Positions 35,180 through 43,630 of a stretch of DNA of 64,000 bases are shown piece after piece. Below the pieces are notes generated by a model. That model ran no database searches and was not told where the DNA came from. It worked only from the letters and a program-made list of their open reading frames with translations. The position numbers were made by a program, and so were the translations under genes. This DNA is from Echinicola vietnamensis DSM 17526 (GTDB lineage: Bacteria; Bacteroidota; Bacteroidia; Cytophagales; Cyclobacteriaceae). The stretch covers positions 4,652,001 to 4,716,000 of the forward strand of contig NC_019904.1 in assembly GCF_000325705.1 (NCBI RefSeq), given 5' to 3'. How positions within the stretch are numbered: the first letter of the stretch is position 1; each line of letters opens with the position of its first letter.

Positions 35180-38100
35180 TTCAATTTAAATTTAAGGTTA
35201 AATCCGTATGACCGGGTGCTTGGCAAACTGGTCCCTTCGATACCTGTATAGTTGATATTGGAACCAAAGGAAGCTTCAGGGTCGATGTTTTCAGCATGAC
35301 GCATCAAAATGGCCAAGTTTCTGGCTACCAATGACACGTTAAGCCCTTTGACAACAGGCGTATTGGCAAACCACTTGGCAGGCAACGCATACCCAAGGGT
35401 CAGTTGCCTTAGCTTGATAAAGTCACCATCCACTACACTGGTACTGGTGACGTTTTGGGCCAGGGACTTGTAATAGTCCTCTGCGGATGCCGTTTCTCCA
35501 TTGGTGGAAATACCACCTTCTCTTCCCACCAAGGTGTTTTTATGCAAGCCCCTCCAGGTGGAATAATATTCCGTCGCGGACAGCACCTTATTACCAAAGC
35601 TATAATCGATCAAGAATGAAAACGAGATCCCGTTATAGTTGAAGGTGTTGTTCCATCCACCATAGAAAGTGGGCAGGACAGATCCCCAATTTTTGAGTTC
35701 TCCTCTTACTGGCAAGCCAGAATCATCCACCATGATGCTGCCATCTTCATTATAGGCATAATCATAGGCCCTGATCTGCGGCCCGGATTCTCCCACGACG
35801 AAAGCCGTCACAGCATTGCCTAGTGTAGCCCTGTTTTGCCCCAAGGTAATAGGGTTATTGTCCGGTCCTGTACTGAGCACCTCATTTTTTACACTGGTCA
35901 TGTTAACGGAGGTGTTCCAGGAGAACTTGGTGGTCTGGACAGGCACACCTGACACCAACACTTCCAATCCTTTGTTGGACACAGACCCCGTCGCTACCAC
36001 GCCACTGTTAAATCCAGAGGTAATGCTGTAAGTGGCATTCATGATCTCGTCATGGGTAGTCTTGGTAAAGTAGGCAATGTCAAAGCTCAACCTGTTTTTA
36101 AAGAAGCTCAAGTCCAACCCGAGTTCTACCTCATCCGTGGTAAACGGTTTCAAATCTTTGTTTGGTAAAGAAAGCGGTGCTGATCCGGCAGGAACACCAT
36201 TAAAGGCGTTGGCAGAGCTGTAGTAAAACTGCGTCTGGTACGGCTGGGTAGGTTCTCCACTCGTCACCGCATAGGATGCCCTGAATTTCCCAAAGTCCAT
36301 GGCATCGATATTCAGCAGTCGATCAAAGACAAACGCCAGGGTTACCGATGGCGAAAAGATACTGTTATTCTCTGGATTCAATGTACTGTAAACATCATAT
36401 CGACCAGTAGTGGTCAAGGTCAGAAAATCCTTGTACCCAAAGCCTAGGGAATAGTAAGCCGAATGCACCTCCCGCTCTTGGTAGGACAGCGTATTATTGT
36501 TCCTGTTGAATATTTCGGTATTATAAGGAGAATACAGGTAAGGCAATACAAATCGGCTACCACTCAAACCAATGGATTCGAATTTATTCTTACGCATGTT
36601 TACCCCTGCGAGGGCATCCATTTCTATGTCCTCCGTCAAATCTACAACAGCCCCGAAAATACCGTCAATATTAAGTTCAGACCGGGTCGACTGGCCACGA
36701 TTGTTCAGTGCACCTTGTAAATCTGCTGTATAAGCAAGTCCGTAAGGTTCCACGGTATTCACTTTGTCATTGGAAACGTCATTTCCCACACGGACCATCG
36801 CATAAATATCAGGAGTAAAGCTGTATTTGGCCGATAAGGCCGAAATGGTACGGTTTCTTTCCAAGTCGTTGATCCCTTTTTCGGTAATGAAGTAAGGATT
36901 GGTCACATAAATATCATCACTGAAGACCGTCTCCGCTCCCGTTTCAGGATTATATCCCGGAGCGAAGATATTATGGTCAATATTTGGGGCCAAGAACAGG
37001 AAGTTATTGGGGTTTCTGGGGCCATCACTCAGGTAGGGAATATTCGTCGATAGCTGATTGACATAATTGACCATAGCGGTAACATTCAACTTATCGGTAA
37101 TATTTTGATCTACATTCAGGTTAATGGTCTTTCGATCCATTCCACTATTAGGGACTATGGAATTGGCATCGAGGTTAGAGAAGGACAGCCTGAACGACCC
37201 GTCGTCACCCAAACCTTTTGATACCGAAACGGTATTGGTGAAATTCGTCCCTGTCCTGTAAAAATCAATATAATTTTCACTGGCGGGAGCATAAGGATAA
37301 TTGTTTCCATCAAAACCAATCACTTGACTGCCATCCATCATGGCTCCCCATGCCAATCTCCCTGTAGTCTGTGCATCAGCGGCGGTGGTAGGCTTTAACC
37401 CGCCAGTTCCTTGACCATAAACGTTTTGGAAGTCTGTAAAGTCTACCGCTTGCTCTGCCATAAAGTTCATGGTATAATCCAAGGACCAGTCTCCTCCCTT
37501 TTTACCGGCTTTTGTGGTAATGAGAATCACGCCATTAGAAGCCCTTGAGCCATATAATGCCGAAGCGGCCTGTCCTTTAAGCACCGTCATGGATTCAATA
37601 TCATCAGGGCTGAGGTTACCGATGCCGTCACCGTTATCACTACCGCCCCATTGTCCGGCCGATCCACGTTGGGTATTATCCATTGGGATTCCGTTTATAA
37701 CGTATAAAGGAGAACCTGTACCACTGATACTGGGCAATCCTCGAAGGGTAATCTTCGAAGTACCTCCCGGCCCACTGCTTGTCCCCTTTACGACCAAACC
37801 AGCCACACGGCCGGCCAAGGAATTGGCCACGTTCGTTTCCCGCGCCTGATCCAAGGCCTCGCTACCTACTTCTGTCACAGAATAGCCTAGCTTCTCCTTT
37901 TCCTTGCTGATGCCCAGGGCGGTTACGACCACTTCGCCCAATTCTTCCGTATCCTGGGACAAAGCCACATCGATCGTGCTTTTGCCTTGAACAGGCATTT
38001 CTTGGGAAGTATACCCGATAAAGGAAAATACCAATGTGGCATTCTCTGGAACATTATTCAGCGTGTAATTACCATCTAAGTCCGTGGAAGTCCCTGTCGT

Positions 38101-38277
38101 AGTGCCCTTTCGAAAGACATTCACGCCAGGTATTGGCTCTCCACTATCTGCATCTGTGACCGTACCTGTAATGGTCTTGGCCGGAGATGAACTCGAAGGT
38201 GATGGGGTCTGGGCCATTGACATATAGTGCCCTCCCATCATTACCATGATCATCATGGTCAGTAGAATTTTTCTCAT
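35176..38277 (-). CDS. SusC family TonB-dependent transporter
   Basis: About 1033 residues from ATG at 38277 (MRKILLTMMIMVMM, a good signal peptide ending MSMAQ); the frame is open to 38325. The carboxypeptidase-like domain ITGTVTDADSGEPIPGVNVFRKG leads to the TonB-box-like EELGEVVVTALGISKEKEKLGY, the plug (VANSLAGRVAGLVVKG...SALYGSRASNGVILITTKAG) and a barrel ending TRSYGFNLKFKLN. It takes up oligosaccharides with the coupled SusD. The leader carries the palindrome AAAATACCCTGGGTATTTT 60-78 bases before the start. Confidence 0.95.
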   Translation of the reverse strand: MRKILLTMMIMVMMGGHYMSMAQTPSPSSSSPAKTITGTVTDADSGEPIPGVNVFRKGTTTGTSTDLDGNYTLNNVPENATLVFSFIGYTSQEMPVQGKSTIDVALSQDTEELGEVVVTALGISKEKEKLGYSVTEVGSEALDQARETNVANSLAGRVAGLVVKGTSSGPGGTSKITLRGLPSISGTGSPLYVINGIPMDNTQRGSAGQWGGSDNGDGIGNLSPDDIESMTVLKGQAASALYGSRASNGVILITTKAGKKGGDWSLDYTMNFMAEQAVDFTDFQNVYGQGTGGLKPTTAADAQTTGRLAWGAMMDGSQVIGFDGNNYPYAPASENYIDFYRTGTNFTNTVSVSKGLGDDGSFRLSFSNLDANSIVPNSGMDRKTINLNVDQNITDKLNVTAMVNYVNQLSTNIPYLSDGPRNPNNFLFLAPNIDHNIFAPGYNPETGAETVFSDDIYVTNPYFITEKGINDLERNRTISALSAKYSFTPDIYAMVRVGNDVSNDKVNTVEPYGLAYTADLQGALNNRGQSTRSELNIDGIFGAVVDLTEDIEMDALAGVNMRKNKFESIGLSGSRFVLPYLYSPYNTEIFNRNNNTLSYQEREVHSAYYSLGFGYKDFLTLTTTGRYDVYSTLNPENNSIFSPSVTLAFVFDRLLNIDAMDFGKFRASYAVTSGEPTQPYQTQFYYSSANAFNGVPAGSAPLSLPNKDLKPFTTDEVELGLDLSFFKNRLSFDIAYFTKTTHDEIMNATYSITSGFNSGVVATGSVSNKGLEVLVSGVPVQTTKFSWNTSVNMTSVKNEVLSTGPDNNPITLGQNRATLGNAVTAFVVGESGPQIRAYDYAYNEDGSIMVDDSGLPVRGELKNWGSVLPTFYGGWNNTFNYNGISFSFLIDYSFGNKVLSATEYYSTWRGLHKNTLVGREGGISTNGETASAEDYYKSLAQNVTSTSVVDGDFIKLRQLTLGYALPAKWFANTPVVKGLNVSLVARNLAILMRHAENIDPEASFGSNINYTGIEGTSLPSTRSYGFNLKFKLN

Positions 38278-38336
38278 TTGAATATAGGGTTTTAGGTTAA
38301 AATGATTAAGCAAAAAGGTCTTCATCAGACCAAGTT

Positions 38337-38355
38337 AAAATACCCTGGGTATTTT
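38337..38355 (-). promoter_or_regulatory. Perfect 19-base palindrome in SusC leader
   Basis: AAAATACCCTGGGTATTTT is a perfect inverted repeat around a single central base, 60 bases before the preferred SusC start. It could be an operator. It does not match the 19-base motif of the other mannose units. Confidence 0.45.
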
Positions 38356-38852
38356 TCCGGTCGCAAACAGGGCAGTTATATTGGGTTATTTTCTTTCTTT
38401 GGCACGCCCGCTTCATTTTAGGATGATCGGACTATTAAACATTTAAAAAGGGTGATTTGTTATTTTTACGGTTTTTTTACTTGTTTTAATAAATATAGAC
38501 AATTGGCAATAAAGACAAAACTGTTAATTGTTTTTTTATCTTACAACAGTTTAAAAAACTATTAATTACTAAATCACAGGTATAATCACTTCTATTTTTC
38601 ACAAAAATCACATACTTATATTAAATTTTACAGTTATCCCTCCTTAATTAATCAATACTTTTCTATGAACACGATTGTGTTTTGTCAAGACAAAAAAATA
38701 ACAAGTATTTAAAGCCTAATAAATCATTTTAGCCCTTTATGAATAATTCTACCCTTTTCAAATTGGAACGGTTTTAGCTTTAGACTATTTGAACGCAGCA
38801 ACAGCTCGTTTAACCAAACCAACCTATTATTTAACTCTTAATCCCATTAGTT
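38356..38852. other. AT-rich divergent intergenic region
   Basis: No gene is visible. It lies between the divergent SusC and DUF6600 genes and should hold both promoters. A weak Bacteroidota-type candidate for the plus strand is TTG at about 38763 with TATTTG about 20 bases further on, near 38787. Confidence in that call is low. Confidence 0.5.
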
Positions 38853-40214
38853 ATGAATAAAATAAGAAACATAAAATGGATCGGCATAACGCTGATAACG
38901 TGTTTGGTTTTTGTAATGAATACCAAAAAGACACAAGCAGAAACACCGATGGGAGTATCGTTTCAGGTTTTCTATGACGAATTATCTCCTTATGGTGATT
39001 GGATAAATGACCCCAGACACGGTTATATATGGTTACCGTATGTAGACAGGGATTTCCATCCCTACGGGTCTAATGGGCATTGGGCCATGACCGAATACGG
39101 AAACACGTGGGTATCGTATTACGATTGGGGATGGGCTCCGTTCCACTACGGCAGATGGCTGTATGATGATTATTACGGCTGGGCATGGGTACCTGGATAT
39201 GAATGGGGACCTGCATGGGTCAACTGGAGAACGGGCGGAGGATATTACGGCTGGGCTCCTTTAGGACCAGGAGTATCCATCAATGTCTCCATCAATTTAC
39301 CAAGCTTTCACTGGGTATTCGTTCCAAGGACCCGATTTATGAACCGACACGTTTATCGATATTATGCCCCTAGGCGAAATATTGTAAACATTTATCATAA
39401 TACCACCATTATTAACAATACCGTTGTATATAATAATAATCGGTATGTGGGCGGACCTCATAGACGTGATATCGAACGGTATAGCAGACGATCAGTCGAT
39501 GTCTATAGGATAAACTATTCCAGAAATGCTGGCCGTGCGTCCTTATCAAGGTCAAGAAACACCCTAAATGTATACAGGCCTGATTTAAGGACGGCCAGAA
39601 ATGACAGGGGCGTCACGGGTAAACCCCAAAGAGTCACTTCCCGTGAACAAGCAAGGACGAGTCGCGCTAACACGACCAGGTATAATTCCAATGCCAGGTC
39701 CCGTTCAAACAGTGCGTCCCCTTCCAGAGGACAGCGAAGTGGATCGAATGAAAGAGCAGTTTCTCCATCTAGGCGTTCCACAAATTCGACCTATGACAAT
39801 AGAAGTACCCCTTCCAGGAGGGAGCAAAATAATGCTAGGAGTTCCACAAGAACTGGAAATACTTCTCGTGAAATGGCTAAGCCCACGAAAAGCAATAGTA
39901 AGTCTTATGGAAGATCATCCTCTGCCAGCAAGCGATATGAATCGCGTTCTAACAAAGGATCCAGTGCCCAAAGCAGATCGGCCAGGCCTACGAACAACAG
40001 GGAATCCATGCGCAAATCCACTGGTTCCAGGAGCCAATCTTCTAGGCCTACAGCAACACCTTCCAAAAGCCGAAGCGGTTCGGCTGTCAGTAGAAGTAGC
40101 TCAGGCAGCTCTTCTAGGGTGAGTAGGTCATCAGGTTCATCTTCTAGCAGCAGAAGCAGGTCTGGAAGCTCCTCCCGTGGGGGGAATAGCAGATCAAGAG
40201 GTAATAATGAATAA
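38853..40214 (+). CDS. DUF6600-like exported protein with arginine/serine-rich tail
   Basis: 453 residues. A signal peptide (WIGITLITCLVFVMNTKKTQA) precedes a W/Y-rich N-terminal domain of about 120 residues with repeated GW/YGW motifs (SPYGDWINDPRHGYIWLPYV, YDWGWAPFHYGRWLYDDYYGWAWVPG, GGYYGWAPLGPG), the pattern of DUF6600/YXWGXW proteins. From about residue 200 the protein is low-complexity and very basic, rich in S, R, N and G with repeated SRS and SSS words. Such a tail may bind anionic polymers, nucleic acid or the cell wall. The function of the family is unknown. A terminator follows at 40257. Confidence 0.85.
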   Translation: MNKIRNIKWIGITLITCLVFVMNTKKTQAETPMGVSFQVFYDELSPYGDWINDPRHGYIWLPYVDRDFHPYGSNGHWAMTEYGNTWVSYYDWGWAPFHYGRWLYDDYYGWAWVPGYEWGPAWVNWRTGGGYYGWAPLGPGVSINVSINLPSFHWVFVPRTRFMNRHVYRYYAPRRNIVNIYHNTTIINNTVVYNNNRYVGGPHRRDIERYSRRSVDVYRINYSRNAGRASLSRSRNTLNVYRPDLRTARNDRGVTGKPQRVTSREQARTSRANTTRYNSNARSRSNSASPSRGQRSGSNERAVSPSRRSTNSTYDNRSTPSRREQNNARSSTRTGNTSREMAKPTKSNSKSYGRSSSASKRYESRSNKGSSAQSRSARPTNNRESMRKSTGSRSQSSRPTATPSKSRSGSAVSRSSSGSSSRVSRSSGSSSSSRSRSGSSSRGGNSRSRGNNE

Positions 40215-40256
40215 TATTATTGAAATAGATTTTAATGTTAGGTGATAGATTACTGA

Positions 40257-40290
40257 AAAGCACGACCGGAGGTCTGGTTGTGCTTTTTTT
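40257..40290 (+). terminator. Terminator after DUF6600 gene
   Basis: AAGCACGACC / GGTTGTGCTT pair over ten bases (one G-T) around an eight-base loop and are followed by a run of seven T. It lies 43 bases after the stop. The rest of 40215-40571 is AT-rich leader sequence without a gene. Confidence 0.8.
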
Positions 40291-40571
40291 CTTTCTAAAT
40301 GGTAAACATGATGCCTCAAAAGTCAATCTACCCACACTAACTCGCAGACTTTGAGCTAATTACATATAGAAACGTAAAAAACCTGATATAAGTAAGCAGG
40401 AAAGGGCTTTTACTTCCATGTTAAATTTTACTAAAAAACCCTCTAAAATGGACAAATAAGCCGAATAAAACGATTAAATTAAATGCTAAATGTCGTGAAA
40501 GGGCTATTGAAAACTAAATAAACTCCCTATATTCACGTTTTTAATGACATAAACTTAAATAATTTAACACT

Positions 40572-40751
40572 ATGAGCAGATTCACAGAAGTAAAAGAACT
40601 AGTTGATTCATTGGAAGACGATTTCGCCAAATTCTACGAAAAAGGTAACAAAGCTGCTGGCACAAGAGTTAGAAACGGCATGCAAGCGATCAAAACCCTT
40701 GCTCAAGATATCAGAAAAGAAGTAACTGATATCAAGAATTCAGGAAAATAA
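40572..40751 (+). CDS. Histone H1-like small DNA-binding protein
   Basis: A 59-residue protein. MSRFTEVKELVDSLEDDFAKFYEKGNKAAGTRVRNGMQ followed by AIKTLAQDIRKEVTDIKN matches the short histone H1-like (Hc1-type) proteins that are nearly universal in Bacteroidota. The KGNKAAGTRVRNGM segment is the conserved centre. It is expected to coat or bend DNA as a nucleoid-associated protein. This copy lacks the long lysine-rich tail of chlamydial Hc1. A strong terminator follows, so it is a single-gene transcript. The preceding AT-rich 280 bases probably hold its promoter. Confidence 0.88.
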   Translation: MSRFTEVKELVDSLEDDFAKFYEKGNKAAGTRVRNGMQAIKTLAQDIRKEVTDIKNSGK

Positions 40752-40788
40752 TCTTCTTGCTATTTTTAATAGCATGAATCAAATAAAA

Positions 40789-40815
40789 ACAGCCGCTGAT
40801 AAAATCAGCGGCTGT
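40789..40815 (+). terminator. Terminator after histone H1-like gene
   Basis: A perfect 12-base stem ACAGCCGCTGAT / ATCAGCGGCTGT with a three-base loop followed by eight T, the textbook rho-independent form. Confidence 0.93.
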
Positions 40816-40943
40816 TTTTTTGTAAGAATACACTATTGACGGTAGTCATGTATACTTCTTCTTGATCACTCAATCCCAAGTAAATTAAAGTGCGTATTCT
40901 CTATTCATCACGGTAATTTCATAAAAGGGGGAATTCCCATCAA

Positions 40944-41609
40944 TCATAATTCCTTTATTTCTATATTCCGGAACTTCACTACAGAGCCATGACCAAGGAA
41001 GCCAATATGCCCTTTGTCACGAGTTAATCCAGGATGTTCTTTTCCGTCCAAAGTTCCTCCTGCACTCGCCTTGGCGATATTCCCTTTGAGGATCGTATGC
41101 CCATTTAAGATCACCTTTATTTTCTTTCCTTTAATGGTCACTTCTTCACTGTTCCATTTTCCGACAGGATTCAGAAAGCCTCTTTTGGCTGGAATCACGC
41201 CATATACCGAACCGTGATACTGGTATTCATGCAAGTCAGCATATTTCTCTGCACTATTGTCCAAAATCTGCAGTTCCATTCCCGCATATGCTGCATCCCC
41301 TTCTAAGGGAGCCCTAATGCCTAATCCATTGTTGGCTCCTGGAGTCAATAAAAACTCAAACTTTAAATGGAAGTCACTGTACTCCTTTTCTGTATATAAA
41401 TTTCCACCACCTCCATTTTCCGGATTAATAACTAAGAGGCCCTCTTCTACTGAGTAGGCCTTTTTATTCCCCACCCAACCGTCTAAGTCTTTTCCATTGA
41501 AAAGGCTTACAAAGGCCTTTTTAGGTGTAAAACTGATCAATACAAAGCACAAACAGCAGGTCAATACCGCTAGGAAAGGTGGTTTGTTAAAATCTAAATA
41601 ATCACGCAT
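40944..41609 (-). CDS. DUF1080 (3-keto-disaccharide hydrolase domain) protein
   Basis: About 221 residues from ATG at 41609 (MRDYLDFNKPPFLAVLTCCLC, an export signal); the frame is open to 41642. The body is one DUF1080 domain: FVSLFNGKDLDGWVGNKKAYSVEEGLLVI near the start, LKFEFLLTPGANNGLGIRAP, YHGSVYGVIPAKRG, GHIGFLGHGSVVKFRNIEIKEL at the end. Members are jelly-roll proteins found with glycoside oxidation/3-keto-glycoside pathways. It is the last gene after FecR, SusC and SusD on the minus strand, separated from SusD by two strong hairpins. Confidence 0.93.
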   Translation of the reverse strand: MRDYLDFNKPPFLAVLTCCLCFVLISFTPKKAFVSLFNGKDLDGWVGNKKAYSVEEGLLVINPENGGGGNLYTEKEYSDFHLKFEFLLTPGANNGLGIRAPLEGDAAYAGMELQILDNSAEKYADLHEYQYHGSVYGVIPAKRGFLNPVGKWNSEEVTIKGKKIKVILNGHTILKGNIAKASAGGTLDGKEHPGLTRDKGHIGFLGHGSVVKFRNIEIKEL

Positions 41610-41740
41610 CTTTTGTTTTTTAAAATAAACATTCTGAATCATATATAGTTAGCAAGAAAATTCAATCTATCCCAATCAATATGAGCATAAGGCGATCTCC
41701 CTTACTAGTTTATCTGTTGATTTCACCTTTTCTGTAAACA

Positions 41741-41767
41741 ATGATACTCCATGTTGTGGAGTATCAT
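41741..41767 (-). terminator. Hairpin 1 between SusD and DUF1080
   Basis: A perfect 11-base stem ATGATACTCCA / TGGAGTATCAT with a five-base loop, directly next to a second hairpin. It is a likely partial terminator or mRNA stability element between SusD and DUF1080. Confidence 0.65.
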
Positions 41768-41771
41768 TAAA

Positions 41772-41799
41772 ATCACGATCCACAGCAGTGGATCGTGAT
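41772..41799 (-). terminator. Hairpin 2 between SusD and DUF1080
   Basis: A perfect 12-base stem ATCACGATCCAC / GTGGATCGTGAT with loop AGCA, four bases from hairpin 1. Both share the words ATGATACTCCA / ATCACGATCCAC, which suggests a duplication. Confidence 0.65.
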
Positions 41800-41857
41800 A
41801 CCTGTTTTTGATTTTGAAAGCCCTATCAACTTTCAAAAGACAAGGTAAAGGGGCTAA

Positions 41858-43630
41858 CTATTCTAACGTAGGGTCAAACGTCCCTCCCCAACCTTCATTT
41901 TGCTCTAAATTTGGATTGCGATCTAAAACAGCTTTTTGAATTGGGAAGAAGTAGTATGTTTCCGGTACCACACTGACCTTCACACCGGAACGTGGCACCT
42001 GTAAAATGGAGTATTTAAAATCCTCTTCCGTCAACTCATAGGCACTTGCCAATGAACGTGCTTCAACCAGTGGCATTTCTGAACCATCCTCATCAATAGC
42101 AATGGATTCCACTCCGTGCTTGGTAGTACCATCCAATCTATCCAGCATCCTAAGTCTTCTCAAATCCCAAAAACGATGTCCTTCAAAACAAAATTCAATA
42201 TTCCTCTCGGCCAATATGGCTTCTCGAATTTGCTCTCTGGACCCTACCTGAATCCCAAAGTTCCCGTCATTTCCCGGAGTTATGCCAGCTCTTTCCCGGA
42301 TTTGACGAAGTATTTCAAGGGCGGTCGTCATATCGCCCATCTCATTGGCTGCTTCTGCATAATTCAGCATTACTTCTGCAAAACGCATCAGGACATAATC
42401 AAGGTCATACTGTTGCACTTCAGCTTGGGTGAGATTTAGCAAACTGTTTTTTAGGATAAAAAAGCCAGTATAACGATCCAAATTGGTAGAATTTGTCTGT
42501 GCGGCAGGATTGATCCCAAAATCATCTAGCTCATGGGCAATACCCAATGCAGTATATTGGCGTTTTCCTGCCTTACCGGAGACTTCATAGGTCTTCCCTG
42601 CCCACACGATGGATTTATCAAACCTCGGATCTCGGTTTTTCCAATAGTTTTGCAAAAAATCGGCTTCAGACATGTAGTAGGCTCCTGTGGGGTCAGAATA
42701 CAATTTCCCATCCTTCATGGGAAATTCCTTGATAAATTCCCAAGTAGGGCATGCCGAAGCCGGCCCTCTACTCTCCGAACCTGGACGAACACCATGTTCC
42801 CAAACGGCAGTTTTATTTGGATAGCTGTTAATCACTGAAAAAACCACCTCACTGTTCCTTTCCTCTAACGCTACGTTGGAATAATCCGCTACCAAAGCGT
42901 ATCCTTGTTCCAACAATGTTTCATAGGCCAATTTATTGGCTTCAAAAGCCTCTTGCCAATGAGAATTATCCCAAGGGTTGGAAGGGTTAAATTGAGGCGA
43001 AGCTTTATACAGCAACACTTTTCCCTTAAAAGCCAACGCAAAATTTCCATCAATTTTCCCATAATCGGAACTGGAAGATTCAATATGGGTTGGCAGCAAA
43101 TCTATTGCCTGGTCCAAATCTTCAATTAAGAAATCAAAACACTCCGCTGTGGTATTTCTAGCAACATATAAATCATCCTCGTAGCGATCCTGAGGGACCT
43201 TAATATAAGGAACCCCGCCATGATACATGACCATTTCAAAATAGGCATAAGCGCGCATAAACAGCGCTTGTCCCAGCACCTCGTCTTTAACTTCTTGTGA
43301 TAAAGTACCTGTTTGAACATCTTGGATAGCCTGATTGATCAACCTGATTTGGTTATAATTCCAGCTTTTAAAATTGTCATTTGAAATCGTTATTTGGTCT
43401 TCATACCAAACGATCCCCGCTATTTGCTGACTAGTCCTGTCTGCACCAGTACTCCAATTGCCAAACATACTGTATAAATTTGCCAAGTATGCATTGGCCA
43501 GCCTTTCGTCATTCCATACTTGCTCAGGATCGTAGTTGTCGATGTTTTCTATATCTAGCACATCAGAACAACTCGTCATCCAGACCAGGATCGTCAGAGT
43601 ATATATGATCTTTTTCATCGTATTGTTCAT
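41858..43630 (-). CDS. SusD/RagB family lipoprotein
   Basis: 590 residues. Lipoprotein signal IIYTLTILVWMTSC with cysteine near residue 22, then SDVLDIENIDNYDPEQVWNDERLANAYLANLYS, the normal SusD opening. Helical binding-domain blocks (GQALFMRAYAYFEMVMYHGGVPYI, YVLMRFAEVMLNYAEAANEMGD, REAILAERNIEFCFEGHRFWDLRRL) and the C-terminal FFPIQKAVLDRNPNLEQNEGW complete the family pattern. It binds the glycan imported by the SusC gene it touches (one-base overlap). The substrate cannot be named; the DUF1080 neighbour hints at a glycoside oxidised before cleavage. Confidence 0.96.
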   Translation of the reverse strand: MNNTMKKIIYTLTILVWMTSCSDVLDIENIDNYDPEQVWNDERLANAYLANLYSMFGNWSTGADRTSQQIAGIVWYEDQITISNDNFKSWNYNQIRLINQAIQDVQTGTLSQEVKDEVLGQALFMRAYAYFEMVMYHGGVPYIKVPQDRYEDDLYVARNTTAECFDFLIEDLDQAIDLLPTHIESSSSDYGKIDGNFALAFKGKVLLYKASPQFNPSNPWDNSHWQEAFEANKLAYETLLEQGYALVADYSNVALEERNSEVVFSVINSYPNKTAVWEHGVRPGSESRGPASACPTWEFIKEFPMKDGKLYSDPTGAYYMSEADFLQNYWKNRDPRFDKSIVWAGKTYEVSGKAGKRQYTALGIAHELDDFGINPAAQTNSTNLDRYTGFFILKNSLLNLTQAEVQQYDLDYVLMRFAEVMLNYAEAANEMGDMTTALEILRQIRERAGITPGNDGNFGIQVGSREQIREAILAERNIEFCFEGHRFWDLRRLRMLDRLDGTTKHGVESIAIDEDGSEMPLVEARSLASAYELTEEDFKYSILQVPRSGVKVSVVPETYYFFPIQKAVLDRNPNLEQNEGWGGTFDPTLE

